Origin: Paenirhodobacter populi
GTDB lineage: Bacteria > Pseudomonadota > Alphaproteobacteria > Rhodobacterales > Rhodobacteraceae
NCBI RefSeq assembly: GCF_004022215.1
Contig: NZ_SAUZ01000033.1
Span: forward strand, 1-40,634
Direction: 5' to 3'
DNA: 40,634 nt
The translations under genes were made by a program, and so were the position numbers. Shown here in pieces: positions 8,557 to 17,894 of the stretch. A model generated the notes under the pieces. The model did not search any database. It was not told where the DNA came from and saw only the letters and a program-made list of their open reading frames with translations. Numbering within the stretch: the stretch's first letter is position 1; each line of letters starts with the position of its first letter.

Positions 8557-9381
8557 ATGAACGTAACCTCTCCGGCGGCCGAGGCCGCACCCCCCGCGAC
8601 GGGCGAAACCATCCTGCGCCTTCGCGGCATTTCCAAGAAATTCGGCGCGGTCTCCGCCCTGACGGATATCGCGCTTGACGTCCATGCGGGCGAAGTCGTC
8701 GCGCTGGTCGGCGACAACGGCGCGGGCAAATCGACGCTGGTCAAGGTTCTGGCCGGTGTGCATCAGCCGACCTCGGGCACGATCGAGTTCTGCGGCCAAG
8801 AGGTCACCCTGCCCGATCCCGGCGCGGCGCTGCATCTGGGGATCGCGACGGTGTTTCAGGATCTCGCGCTGTGCGAGAACCTCGACGTGGTGGCGAACCT
8901 GTTCCTCGGGCATGAAATGGCGCCCTGGCGACTGGACGAGGTCGGCATGGAAGTGCGCGCCTGGACCCTGCTGCGCGAGCTGGCGGCGCGAATCCCCTCG
9001 GTGCGCGAACCCATAGCCTCGCTTTCGGGCGGTCAGCGGCAGACGGTGGCGATCGCGCGTTCGCTGCTGCTGAACCCCAAGATCATCATGCTCGACGAAC
9101 CCACCGCCGCGCTCGGCGTCGCGCAGACGGCCGAGGTGCTGAACCTGATCGAGCGCGTGCGCGACCGCGGCCTTGGCGTCATCATCATCAGCCACAACAT
9201 GGAAGACGTGCGCGCCGTGGCGGACCGCATCGTGGTGCTGCGCCTCGGCAGGAACAGCGGCGTCTTCACACCCGAGGCGAGCAACAACGAACTCGTCGCC
9301 GCCATCACCGGCGCCACCGAGAACGCCGTTTCCCGCCGCAGCGCCCGCAAGGCCGCCGAACATGGGGAGATCTCCGCATGA
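8557..9381 (+). CDS. Sugar ABC transporter ATP-binding protein (single-NBD, FrcA type)
   Basis: 274 residues. Walker A is GDNGAGKST (~residues 52-60), the Q-loop lies in ATVFQDLAL, the signature is LSGGQRQ, Walker B is IIMLDEPTAALG, and the switch His is in IIISHNMEDV. Only one nucleotide-binding domain is present. This matches FrcA-like proteins rather than the double-domain RbsA/XylG type, so two copies should assemble with the permease. The stop overlaps the permease start as ATGA (9378-9381). The gene lies 50 bp after the binding-protein gene in the same operon. Confidence 0.92.
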   Translation: MNVTSPAAEAAPPATGETILRLRGISKKFGAVSALTDIALDVHAGEVVALVGDNGAGKSTLVKVLAGVHQPTSGTIEFCGQEVTLPDPGAALHLGIATVFQDLALCENLDVVANLFLGHEMAPWRLDEVGMEVRAWTLLRELAARIPSVREPIASLSGGQRQTVAIARSLLLNPKIIMLDEPTAALGVAQTAEVLNLIERVRDRGLGVIIISHNMEDVRAVADRIVVLRLGRNSGVFTPEASNNELVAAITGATENAVSRRSARKAAEHGEISA

Positions 9382-10616
9382 GCCAGAACCAACCCGCCCT
9401 GGATCGCAGTGACGAGCGCGTCCGCCACGAGGAAACCCTGTCCGACAGCCTGCGCGCCTTCTTCGACCGGATCCGATCCGGCGATCTGGGCGTGCTGCCG
9501 GTGATCGTCGGGCTGATCGTGATCTCGGTGGTGTTTTCCTCGCTCAATCCGGTGTTCCTCGCGCCGAACAACCTCGTCAACATGCTGTTCGACTGCGCGA
9601 CCGTGGGGATGATCTCGCTCGGCATCGTCTGCGTGCTGCTTCTGGGCGAGATCGACCTGTCGGTGGGCTCGATGAGCGGCTTTGCCTCGGCCATCGTGGG
9701 TGTGCTCTGGGTGAACATGGGCTGGCCGGTCCCGGCGGCGATCGCGGCGGCGATCCTTGCGGGGGTGGTCGTGGGGGCGCTCTATGCGCTGCTCTACAAC
9801 CGGCTGGGGATGCCCAGCTTCATCGCCTCGCTCTCCGGGCTGCTGGCGATGCTGGGGATGCAGCTCTACATCCTCGGGCCGACCGGGTCGATCAACCTGC
9901 CCTATGCCTCGCCCTTCGTGAAATTCGGCCAGGTGATGATCATGCCGGACTGGTTCGCCTATCTGGCGGCGCTGCTGCCGGGCGCGGGGATCCTGCTCAA
10001 CGGCCTTTCGGCCCGCCGCCGCCGTCTCGCGGCGAACCTGAGCGCGCAGCCGATGACGAACCTCGTGCTCAAGGCCGGGGCGCTGACGGCTGGGCTGCTG
10101 TTCGCGGTCTGGTATCTGAACCTCGGCCGCGGCGTGCCGTGGATGTTCGGGCTCTTCGTGCTGCTGGTGGTGGTGATGAACTACGCGCTCACCCGCACGA
10201 AATGGGGCCGTTCGATGTTCGCCGTCGGCGGCAACCGCGAGGCGGCGCGCCGGTCGGGCATCAACGTGCGGCGGATCTACCTGTCGGCCTTCGTGCTGTG
10301 CTCGACCCTCGCCGCGCTTGGCGGGGTGCTGTCGGCATCGCGGCTGGCATCGTCCAGCCAGCAGGCGGGGACCGGCGACGTGAACCTCAATGCGATCGCG
10401 GCGGCGGTGATCGGCGGCACCAGCCTCTTTGGCGGGCGCGGCAGCGCATGGGCCGCATTGCTGGGGATCATCGTGATCCAGGCGATCTCGAACGGCCTGA
10501 CGCTGCTGAACCTGTCTTCGTCGCTGCGCTACATGATCACGGGTGGGGTTCTTGCCATTGCCGTGATCGTCGACTCGCTGGCCCGCCGCTCGCGCATGAG
10601 CCACGGCCGCGCTTGA
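9378..10616 (+). CDS. Sugar ABC transporter permease (RbsC/XylH/FrcC family)
   Basis: 412 residues. The cytoplasmic N-terminus of about 35 residues precedes roughly ten hydrophobic segments. Family landmarks are NLVNMLFDCATVGMISLGIVCVLLLGEIDLSVGS, the GMPSFIASL...GLL helix, and the EAA-like cytoplasmic loop NREAARRSGINVRRI, which couples to the ATPase. DVNLNAIAAAVIGGTSLFGGRG near the C-terminus is highly typical of pentose permeases. It is translationally coupled to the ATPase gene by a 4-bp overlap, and it is followed after 14 bp by the dehydrogenase gene. Confidence 0.92.
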   Translation: MSQNQPALDRSDERVRHEETLSDSLRAFFDRIRSGDLGVLPVIVGLIVISVVFSSLNPVFLAPNNLVNMLFDCATVGMISLGIVCVLLLGEIDLSVGSMSGFASAIVGVLWVNMGWPVPAAIAAAILAGVVVGALYALLYNRLGMPSFIASLSGLLAMLGMQLYILGPTGSINLPYASPFVKFGQVMIMPDWFAYLAALLPGAGILLNGLSARRRRLAANLSAQPMTNLVLKAGALTAGLLFAVWYLNLGRGVPWMFGLFVLLVVVMNYALTRTKWGRSMFAVGGNREAARRSGINVRRIYLSAFVLCSTLAALGGVLSASRLASSSQQAGTGDVNLNAIAAAVIGGTSLFGGRGSAWAALLGIIVIQAISNGLTLLNLSSSLRYMITGGVLAIAVIVDSLARRSRMSHGRA

Positions 10617-10630
10617 GAATGGAGTGAAAA

Positions 10631-11359
10631 ATGGCTGAATCACTACAAGGCAAGGTTGCCGCCATCACCGGCGCCGCATCCGGGATCGGGCTGGAATGTG
10701 CCCGCCATCTGGTCGCCGCCGGCGCCAGGGTCGTGCTGATCGACCGCGCCGAGGACCGGCTGAAGGCGCTCTGCGCCGAGATCGGGCCGAATGCCCTGCC
10801 GCTGATGGTGGACCTGCTCGACGGGCCGCAGGTCTCGGGCATGCTGCCGCGGATCCTCGACCTCGCGGGCGGGCTCGACATCTTCCACGCCAATGCCGGC
10901 GCCTATATCGGCGGCCCGGCGGCGGAGGGGAACCCCGATGCCTGGGACAGGATGCTGAACCTGAACATCAATGCCGCCTTCCGCTGCGTGAACGCCGTCC
11001 TGCCCCACATGATCGAACAGAAGTCGGGCGACATCCTCTTCACCAGCTCGATCGCGGGCGTGGTGCCGGTGATCTGGGAACCGATCTACACCGCCTCGAA
11101 ATTCGCGGTGCAGGCCTTCCTGCACACCACCCGGCGGCAGGTTTCGCAATACGGCATCCGCATGGGCGCGGTGCTGCCCGGCCCGGTGGTGACGGCATTG
11201 CTCGACGACTGGCCGAAGGCCAAGATGGAGGAGGCGCTGGCCAACGGCAGCCTGATGCAACCGAAGGAAGTGGCCGAGGCGGTGGTCTTCATGCTGACCC
11301 GTCCGCGCAACGTGGTGATCCGCGATCTGGTGATCCTGCCCAACAGCGTCGATCTGTAA
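10631..11359 (+). CDS. rbtD: Ribitol 2-dehydrogenase (short-chain dehydrogenase)
   Basis: 242 residues after a GGAG site seven bases upstream. Cofactor motif TGAASGIG is at residues ~14-21, with D37 in VLIDRA indicating NAD preference, NAG in the [11 protein letters not shown] segment, and the catalytic Ser...YTASK near residues 139-155. The sequence closely resembles my recollection of Klebsiella ribitol dehydrogenase over its full length, including [11 protein letters not shown] and the terminal VILPNSVDL. It is expected to oxidise ribitol to D-ribulose with NAD in the cytoplasm. The pentulose kinase three bases downstream would phosphorylate that product, supporting the substrate call. Confidence 0.9.
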   Translation: MAESLQGKVAAITGAASGIGLECARHLVAAGARVVLIDRAEDRLKALCAEIGPNALPLMVDLLDGPQVSGMLPRILDLAGGLDIFHANAGAYIGGPAAEGNPDAWDRMLNLNINAAFRCVNAVLPHMIEQKSGDILFTSSIAGVVPVIWEPIYTASKFAVQAFLHTTRRQVSQYGIRMGAVLPGPVVTALLDDWPKAKMEEALANGSLMQPKEVAEAVVFMLTRPRNVVIRDLVILPNSVDL

Positions 11360-11362
11360 GCC

Positions 11363-12958
11363 ATGAGCACCAGCGAATTCCTGATCGGTGTCGATGTCGG
11401 CACGGGCAGCGCCCGCGCCGGGGTCTTCGACACCAACGGCCGGATGCACGGCACCGCGCGGCGCGAGATCACCATCTGGCGCGCGCCGGGCGGCATCGTC
11501 GAACAATCCGGCGCGCAGATATGGGAGGCGGTCTGCGCCTCGGTGCGCGAGGCCGTCGCAGAGGCAGGCATCGACCCCGGGGCGGTGAAGGGCATCGGCT
11601 TCGACGCCACCTGCTCGCTCGTCGTGCTGGGGGCGGAGGGGCAGCCGCTGCGCGTCGGCCCCTCCGAAGACCCCGAGCGCAACATCATCGTCTGGATGGA
11701 TCACCGCGCGGTTGGTCAGGCGGAACGGATCAATGCCACCGGCGAAATGGTGCTGAAATATGTCGGCGGCCGGATCTCGCCCGAGATGGAAACGCCGAAG
11801 CTCCTCTGGCTCGCCGAAAACCGCCCCGAGGTCTTCGCGCAGGCCCGGGATTTCTTTGACCTTGCGGATTTCCTGACCTGGAAGGCCACGGGAAGCCGCG
11901 CGCGCTCGACCTGCACGGTGACCTGCAAATGGACCTATCTCGCGCATGAAAACCGCTGGGATCCGGGCTATTTCCATCGCATCGGGCTGGGCGTTCTGGC
12001 AGACGAGGGCTTCGCGCGCATCGGCACCGAGGTCGTCGCCCCGGGGACCCCGCTGGCCGGCGGGCTGACGGCCGGGGCGGCGAAGGCGCTTGGCCTGCGG
12101 CCGGGCACCGCGGTGGGTGCGGGGATGATCGACGCCCATGCGGGCGGCATCGGCACCGTGGGCATCGACGATCCGACCCGGGTGATGGCCTATGTCTTCG
12201 GCACCTCCTCCTGCACGATGACGAGCACCCGTGCTCCGGTCTTCGTGCCGGGTGTCTGGGGGCCCTACTATTCGGCGATGGTGCCTGGCCTGTGGCTGAA
12301 CGAGGGCGGCCAGTCCGCCGCCGGGGCCGCGATCGACCGGCTTCTGTCGATGCACCCCGCCGCGACCGAGGCCAGCACCCTTGCCGCCGGAGCGGGGCAG
12401 TCCCTGCCGGTCTGGCTCGCCGCGAAGGCCTGTGCCGGCATCGCCCCCTCCGAGGCGATCCGCCTCGCCGGTCGGCTCCATGTCGTGCCCGAATTCCTCG
12501 GCAACCGCGCCCCGCATGCCGATCCGCACGCCCGCGCGCTGATCGCCGGGCTGGGGATGGAGACCGATATCGACAGTCTGGTTTCCCTCTACATCGCCGG
12601 TCTCGCCGGGGTGGCCTATGGCCTGCGCCAGATCATCGAGGCCCAGACCGCGGCGGGCGCCCCGATCGACGCCATCGCGATCAGCGGCGGCGCCGGGCAG
12701 CTCGACCTCGTGCGGCAGATCCTCGCGGATGCGACGGGCAAACCCGTCGTGGTGACCGCGGCCGATGAGCCGGTGTTGCTTGGGGCATCGATCCTCGGCG
12801 GCGTGGCCTCGGGCCTGTTCGCCGGCATGGAGGAGGCGATGGCCGCGATGACCCGTGCCGTCCGGCGCCATGAACCGCAGGAGGGCGCGATCGCGGCACT
12901 GCACGAGGGGCGCTACGAAGCGTTCCTGAAACTGCAACGCATCGGAACCGAACTCTGA
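11363..12958 (+). CDS. FGGY-family pentulose kinase, probable D-ribulokinase
   Basis: 531 residues. The N-terminal DVGTGSARAGVFD is the phosphate-1 motif of the actin-like FGGY fold, and WMDHRA (~residues 112-117) lies in the sugar-binding region. GAGMIDAHAGGIGTVG corresponds to the catalytic-Asp/phosphate segment, and SGGAGQLDLVRQILAD is the adenosine motif. The pattern fits the 5-carbon (YpCarbK-like, TIGR01315) branch rather than xylulose or glycerol kinase. It starts three bases after the ribitol dehydrogenase stop, so the likely reaction is D-ribulose + ATP to D-ribulose 5-phosphate, which enters the pentose phosphate pathway. Exact substrate specificity is inferred from context. Confidence 0.85.
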   Translation: MSTSEFLIGVDVGTGSARAGVFDTNGRMHGTARREITIWRAPGGIVEQSGAQIWEAVCASVREAVAEAGIDPGAVKGIGFDATCSLVVLGAEGQPLRVGPSEDPERNIIVWMDHRAVGQAERINATGEMVLKYVGGRISPEMETPKLLWLAENRPEVFAQARDFFDLADFLTWKATGSRARSTCTVTCKWTYLAHENRWDPGYFHRIGLGVLADEGFARIGTEVVAPGTPLAGGLTAGAAKALGLRPGTAVGAGMIDAHAGGIGTVGIDDPTRVMAYVFGTSSCTMTSTRAPVFVPGVWGPYYSAMVPGLWLNEGGQSAAGAAIDRLLSMHPAATEASTLAAGAGQSLPVWLAAKACAGIAPSEAIRLAGRLHVVPEFLGNRAPHADPHARALIAGLGMETDIDSLVSLYIAGLAGVAYGLRQIIEAQTAAGAPIDAIAISGGAGQLDLVRQILADATGKPVVVTAADEPVLLGASILGGVASGLFAGMEEAMAAMTRAVRRHEPQEGAIAALHEGRYEAFLKLQRIGTEL

Positions 12959-13048
12959 CCCATCCCCGGTCCGGGGAGGATATCCGCTGGTTGTGAAAAC
13001 CCGGATGCTCTACACCGGCGCAAGGATCAACCCGCCCCGGACCCTGCG

Positions 13049-13525
13049 ATGCCCCATGACGCGGAAGCGTTTCTCGACCGCCTCGACCGGCATGCGACGG
13101 CAAGCGCCGCGCTGGCCGAGTGGTGCGCCACGCGGTTCCCGGGTTGCGCGGGGCCGCTTGCGGCCGCGGTGATCGAGGACCGGGAGCTGTCCCCCGCCGA
13201 GCCCGCCCCCCTGCCCCGCGATCCGAGCGCGCCGATGCGCTACCGGCGGGTGCGGCTCGACTGGGGCGGCACGATGGTCTCGCAGGCGGAAAACTGGTAT
13301 CTGCCGCGGCGCCTGCCCGCGGGCATCGCGGCGCGCCTGCTGGACAGCACCATCCCCTTCGGCGTGCTGCTCGCCCCGTTCGCGCCGCTGCGCCGGGCTA
13401 TCCGCACCGAAATCCTCGACCGGTCCGATGTCGCGCTGGAGGTTCAGGCCGTCATGGCGCTGCCCGGACGCGGCGATGTGGCGCTGGTGCGCGAGCTGTA
13501 TTCCCGCGCCCTGCTGCCGGAATGA
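13049..13525 (+). CDS. UbiC (chorismate lyase)-like fold protein, function unknown
   Basis: 158 residues from the ATG at 13049, 90 bp after the kinase gene. The second half follows the chorismate-lyase pattern: a strand with YRRVRLDWGG, then SQAENWYLPRRL, a short helix, STIPFGVLLAPF (compare TPLG in UbiC), a charged turn, and a final strand VALVRELYSRALLP, which aligns with the catalytic-Glu strand of UbiC. Residues that retain product in UbiC are not obvious, and no ubiquinone genes are adjacent. I therefore call the fold and not the reaction. It may be an accessory member of the ribitol operon or an independent gene. Confidence 0.6.
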   Translation: MPHDAEAFLDRLDRHATASAALAEWCATRFPGCAGPLAAAVIEDRELSPAEPAPLPRDPSAPMRYRRVRLDWGGTMVSQAENWYLPRRLPAGIAARLLDSTIPFGVLLAPFAPLRRAIRTEILDRSDVALEVQAVMALPGRGDVALVRELYSRALLPE

Positions 13526-13528
13526 CAA

Positions 13529-13550
13529 GGGCCGCCCCGAAGGGCGGCCC
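13529..13550. terminator. Bidirectional hairpin terminator between convergent genes
   Basis: Perfect 9-bp stem GGGCCGCCC / GGGCGGCCC with a CGAA loop lies between the UbiC-like gene (ending 13525) and the leftward RND pump gene (ending 13561). No long T-run follows on the rightward strand. The placement between convergent genes supports a shared terminator. Confidence 0.75.
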
Positions 13551-13560
13551 GATATCAGGC

Positions 13561-16500
13561 TCAGTGCTGCACCGCCGGCTCGGCGTCCTTCGGCTTGCTC
13601 CAGCGGCCAAAGACCCAGTTCACCAGCACGAAGGACAGGGGCACGAACAGGAACACCAGAATCGTCCCCGACAGCGTCCCGAACAGCACCGAATAGCCGA
13701 TCGCCTGCCGCGCCCCGGCGCCCGCGCCCGACGACAGCACCAGCGGCACCACCCCCAGACAGAAGGCCATCGAGGTCATCAGGATCGGCCGGAACCGCAG
13801 CTTGGCCGCGATCACCACCGCCTCGACCGCCGATTTGCCGAAATGCAGCATCTGGTCGCGGGCGAATTCGACGATCAGGATGGCGTTCTTCCCCGTCAGC
13901 CCGACGACGGTCAGCATGCCGACCTGAAAATACACCCCGTTCGACTGCCCGCCGATCCAGGCGCCAAGCAGCGTGCCGATGATCCCCACCGGCATCGCCA
14001 GCATCACCGCGATCGGGATCGACCAGCTTTCATACAACGCCGCAAGACACAGGAACACCACCGCCAGCGACAGGCCGTAAAGCGCCAGCTCCCCGTTGCC
14101 CGCCTCCTGTTCCTCAAGCGACAGCCCCGTCCATTGCAGCGAAAAGCCCGGCGGAAGCTGCGCGGCCAGCCGCTCCATCTCCGCCATCGCCGCGCCCGAG
14201 GATACGCCCGGCGCCGCCGAACCCTGAATCTCCATCGCCGGGATCGCGTCGTAGCGCGTCACCTGCTGCGGACCATAGACCCATTGCTGCGTCGCGAAGG
14301 TCGAGAGCGAAACGAAATCGCCATTCTCGTTCGGCACCCGCCAGAGCGCGAAATCCTCGGGGTTCGAGCGCGCCCAGGGTTCGCCCTGCACATAGACGCG
14401 CTTCACCCGGCCTTCATAAAGGAAGTCGTTCACATAGGACGAGGACCAGACCGTGTTGAGGAAACTGCCCACCTGCGCCGCGGTCAGCCCGACGGCCCCC
14501 GCCTTCGCCCAGTCGATGTCCAGCCGAAACTGCGCCGCATCCTCGACCCCGTTCGGCCGTACGCCGGTCAGCAGATCGCTTTGCGACGCCATGCCCAGCA
14601 ACTGGTTGCGCGCCGCCAGAAGCTGTTCGTGCGACTGGCCGCTGTGCGCCTGCAGGAACGCCTGGAAACCGTTGGAATTGCCCAGTTCGATCACCGCGGG
14701 CGGCACGATCGGCACAACGATCGCTTCCTTGATCCCGCCATAGAGCGGCCCAAAGGCGCGCTGCGCGATCGCGCCGGCCGTGTCCTCCGCGCCCGTGCGT
14801 TCATCCCAGGGCTTCAGCTTGACGAACATCATCGCCATGTTCTGCCCCTGCCCCGCGAAGGAGAACCCGACGACCGAGAAGACCGAGGCGACATTCGCCT
14901 CTTCCTTCTGCCGGTAATACTGCTCGACCTGCTGGACGACCTTCCGGGTCTGTTCGCTCGTCGTGCCCGAGGGCGTCTGGATCACGGTCATCAGGATGCC
15001 CTGATCCTCGTCCGGCAGGAACGAGGTCGGCGTGCGGGTATACATCACCCCCATCGCTGCGACGATCAGCAGATAGACGATGATCCCCTTGATCGGATTC
15101 GCCACCATCCATTTGACGATCCCGCCATAGCCGTTCGTCACCCGGCCGAGCCGCTTGTCGAACCCGTCCGAGAACCGCGCCTGCAAACCGCTGCGGTCAT
15201 GCGAATGCGGTTTCAGGATCGTCGCGCAAAGCGCCGGGGTGAAGATCAGCGCCACGATCACCGACAGCGTCATCGCGGACACGATGGTGATCGAGAACTG
15301 TTTGTACACCTGTCCTGTCGAACCGCCGAAGAACGCCATCGGCACGAACACCGCCGACAGCACCATGGCGATGCCGACCAGCGCGCCCGAGATCTCGCCC
15401 ATCGACTTCTTTGTGGCTTCCTTCGGCGAAAGATGTTCCTCCGCCATGATCCGCTCGACGTTCTCGACCACGACGATGGCGTCGTCGACCAGAAGCCCGA
15501 TGGCCAGAACCATCGCCAGCATGGTCAGCGTGTTGATGGTGAAGCCAAGCGCCGCCATCACCCCGAACGTGCCCAGAAGCACCACCGGCACCGCCAGCGT
15601 CGGGATCAGCGTCGCCCGCAGCTTGTGCAGGAACAGCAGCATCACCAGAACCACCAGCACGATCGCCTCGATCAGCGTATGCACCACCGCGTCGATCGAG
15701 ATCGTCACGAAGGGCGTGGTGTCGTAGGGGATCACATATTCCATCCCCGAGGGGAAATAGGGCTTCAGTTCCTCAAGCCGTGCCTTCACCAGCTCCGCCG
15801 TATCCAGCGCATTGGCGCCCGAAGCCAGCTGGATCGCCATCCCCGCCGAGGGCACGCCATCGTAATAGGCCTGAATCTCATAGGTCTCGGCGCCCAGTTC
15901 GACCCGCGCCACGTCGCGCAGCAGCACAAGGCCGCCATCGGTATCCGCGCGCAGCACGATCCGCTCGAAATCCTCGGGCGTCTGCAACAGCGACTGCGCC
16001 GTGATCGTGGCGTTCAGCAACTGCCCCTCGGGCGCCGGCTGCGCGCCGAAGGCACCGGCCGAGATCTGCGCATTCTGCCCCTGCACGGCCGCGATCACCG
16101 TCGCCGGGCTCATGTCATAGGCGTTCAGCTTGTGGGGATCGAGCCAGATCCGCATCGCATATTCCGACCCGAACACCTGCACCGTGCCGACCCCCGCAAG
16201 GCGCGAGAAGCTCTCGACCATCGAGGAGTTCATGTAGTCGGCCAGCTCGACGTTGGAGCGCGACCTGTCGGGCGAGATCAGCGAGACCACCATCAGGAAG
16301 CCCGATGTGGATTTCCGCACCGTCACGCCCTGCCGCGTCACCGATTCCGGCAACGAGGCCTCGGCCTGACTCAGCTTGTTCTGCACCTGCACCTGCGCGA
16401 TGTCGGCATTGGTGCCCAGCTCGAAGGTCAGGGTGATCTGCGCCGTGCCGTTCGAGGTGGTCGAGGAATTGATGTAGCGCAGCCCGTCAAGGCCGGTCAT

Positions 16501-16704
16501 CTGCTTCTCGATCACCTGCACGACCGTATCGGCGACGGTCTCCGCCGAGGCGCCCGGATAGGTCGCGCTGATCACCACCGAAGGCGAGGCGATCGAGGGA
16601 TATTGCGAAATCGGCAGCCGCAGGACCGACAGGATGCCGATCCCCATGATGACGATGGCGATGACCCATGCAAAGATGGGCCGGTCAATGAAAAAGCGTG
16701 CCAT
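13561..16704 (-). CDS. RND multidrug efflux pump, AcrB/HAE1 type
   Basis: 1047 residues, the normal AcrB length. It opens with MARFFIDRPIFAWVIAIVIM, and the first porter domain has PTxYPGASAETVADTV-type sequence. Helix 4 has GLLVDDAIVVVENVER with the two proton-relay Asp residues, and GLTGKNAILIVEFA carries the matching helix-10 Lys. All key residues are present, so it should be an active inner-membrane proton antiporter. It starts one base after the fusion-protein stop. In this operon the outer-membrane gene comes first and the pump last, unlike the common fusion-pump-channel order. Likely substrates are hydrophobic drugs, but these are not readable from sequence. Confidence 0.95.
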   Translation of the reverse strand: MARFFIDRPIFAWVIAIVIMGIGILSVLRLPISQYPSIASPSVVISATYPGASAETVADTVVQVIEKQMTGLDGLRYINSSTTSNGTAQITLTFELGTNADIAQVQVQNKLSQAEASLPESVTRQGVTVRKSTSGFLMVVSLISPDRSRSNVELADYMNSSMVESFSRLAGVGTVQVFGSEYAMRIWLDPHKLNAYDMSPATVIAAVQGQNAQISAGAFGAQPAPEGQLLNATITAQSLLQTPEDFERIVLRADTDGGLVLLRDVARVELGAETYEIQAYYDGVPSAGMAIQLASGANALDTAELVKARLEELKPYFPSGMEYVIPYDTTPFVTISIDAVVHTLIEAIVLVVLVMLLFLHKLRATLIPTLAVPVVLLGTFGVMAALGFTINTLTMLAMVLAIGLLVDDAIVVVENVERIMAEEHLSPKEATKKSMGEISGALVGIAMVLSAVFVPMAFFGGSTGQVYKQFSITIVSAMTLSVIVALIFTPALCATILKPHSHDRSGLQARFSDGFDKRLGRVTNGYGGIVKWMVANPIKGIIVYLLIVAAMGVMYTRTPTSFLPDEDQGILMTVIQTPSGTTSEQTRKVVQQVEQYYRQKEEANVASVFSVVGFSFAGQGQNMAMMFVKLKPWDERTGAEDTAGAIAQRAFGPLYGGIKEAIVVPIVPPAVIELGNSNGFQAFLQAHSGQSHEQLLAARNQLLGMASQSDLLTGVRPNGVEDAAQFRLDIDWAKAGAVGLTAAQVGSFLNTVWSSSYVNDFLYEGRVKRVYVQGEPWARSNPEDFALWRVPNENGDFVSLSTFATQQWVYGPQQVTRYDAIPAMEIQGSAAPGVSSGAAMAEMERLAAQLPPGFSLQWTGLSLEEQEAGNGELALYGLSLAVVFLCLAALYESWSIPIAVMLAMPVGIIGTLLGAWIGGQSNGVYFQVGMLTVVGLTGKNAILIVEFARDQMLHFGKSAVEAVVIAAKLRFRPILMTSMAFCLGVVPLVLSSGAGAGARQAIGYSVLFGTLSGTILVFLFVPLSFVLVNWVFGRWSKPKDAEPAVQH

Positions 16705-16705
16705 G

Positions 16706-17848
16706 TCAGTTCGATCCAGCCTGTGCCGTCGGGGCGGGCGTATCCGGAACGATCTGCACCGGCGCGCCCACGGCGGTCTTCTGGAAGCCCGAGGTGATGA
16801 CCTGATCGCCCGGCTGCACGCCGTCCGTCAGCACCCAGTCGTTGCCCGAGGCTTTCGCGATATGCACCGGCCGCTGCGCGACCTTGCCATCCGCCACCAC
16901 CCAGACAAAGGCGGCGCCGGAACGGTCCCGCATCACCGTGTTCTGCGGCAGGGTGATCGCGTCATGCGCCACCGATTGCGGCAGGTCCACCTCGACATAC
17001 ATGCCCGGTAACAGGATGTGGTCGGGGTTCGGATAGCTCATCCGCAGCGTCACCATGCCCGTGGTCGGCTCGACCTGCGGTTCCGCGGCCTCCAGCCGGC
17101 CCTTGGCGCCATAGGTGCTGTTGTCGGGCAGGATCAGCGCCGCCTCGCCCAGCTCGCGCATCTGCCGCCCCTCGGGGGTCGAGGTCAGCCGCAGGATGTC
17201 CGTCGCAGATTGCGTGACGTCCACATTCACCGGATCGAGCGTGCGGATCGTCGCCAGAGGCGTCGCCTGCTGCGCCGCGACCAGCGCGCCGGTCGTGGTC
17301 TGCGACAGGCCGATCGCGCCCGAGATCGGCGCCCGGACCGTGGTGCGGTCAAGGTCGATCTCGGCGCTCATCAGTTGCGCCTGCGCCGCCTGAAGCGCCG
17401 CATCCGCCGCCTCGCGCGAGGAAACGGCCGTGTCACGGGCCTGCGCCGAACTGGCGTTTTGCCGGAACAGCTCCACCGCGCGCTTTTCCTGCGTCACCGC
17501 CAGATCGTAATTCGCCTGCGCCTGCGCCACGGCGGCTTTCGCCGCCGCGACGGCAGCGCGGTAGCTGTCATCCTCGATCTTGTAGAGCGGAGCCCCCGCC
17601 TCGACCATCGAGCCTTCCTCGAACAGCCGTTCCCGCAAGATGCCCGACACCTGCGGACGCACCTCGGCCACGGTAGAGGCCTTGATGCGCCCCGGCAGGC
17701 GCGCCGTCATCACCACGTCCGAGGCCTTCGCCTCGATCACCGTCACGGGGGCCGGTTGCCCTGCCCCCTGTGCCCAGACCGGCGCGCCGATCACAAAAAC
17801 TGCGGAAACGGTGCCGAGGCATCGGAAAGTGGCATTCAGAAAAGACAT
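16706..17848 (-). CDS. RND periplasmic membrane-fusion protein (AcrA type)
   Basis: 380 residues from the ATG at 17848, which immediately precedes a signal peptide (MSFLNATFRCLGTVSAVFVIGAPVWAQG). The open frame extends upstream but with low-complexity, non-secretory sequence. The lipoyl half-motifs are LPGRIKASTVAEVRPQVSGILRERLFEEGSMVEAGAPLYKIE and VRAPISGAIGLSQTTTGALV. They flank a coiled-coil hairpin rich in Ala, Gln and Arg (~residues 85-165). A beta-barrel and membrane-proximal domain follow (LLPGMYVEVDLP). No lipobox Cys is evident after the signal. It bridges the pump to the outer-membrane channel. Confidence 0.92.
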   Translation of the reverse strand: MSFLNATFRCLGTVSAVFVIGAPVWAQGAGQPAPVTVIEAKASDVVMTARLPGRIKASTVAEVRPQVSGILRERLFEEGSMVEAGAPLYKIEDDSYRAAVAAAKAAVAQAQANYDLAVTQEKRAVELFRQNASSAQARDTAVSSREAADAALQAAQAQLMSAEIDLDRTTVRAPISGAIGLSQTTTGALVAAQQATPLATIRTLDPVNVDVTQSATDILRLTSTPEGRQMRELGEAALILPDNSTYGAKGRLEAAEPQVEPTTGMVTLRMSYPNPDHILLPGMYVEVDLPQSVAHDAITLPQNTVMRDRSGAAFVWVVADGKVAQRPVHIAKASGNDWVLTDGVQPGDQVITSGFQKTAVGAPVQIVPDTPAPTAQAGSN

Positions 17849-17894
17849 CGGTAACCTGCGTATGCGTGAGGAGGGGGAGGACTCCTTCATCGCC

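Noticed and set aside
13120-16797. 1225-residue rightward open frame across the RND pump gene
   Set aside because: Its composition is dominated by Arg, His, Asp and Gln, typical of antisense frames in GC-rich DNA; the leftward frame is an unmistakable AcrB homologue.
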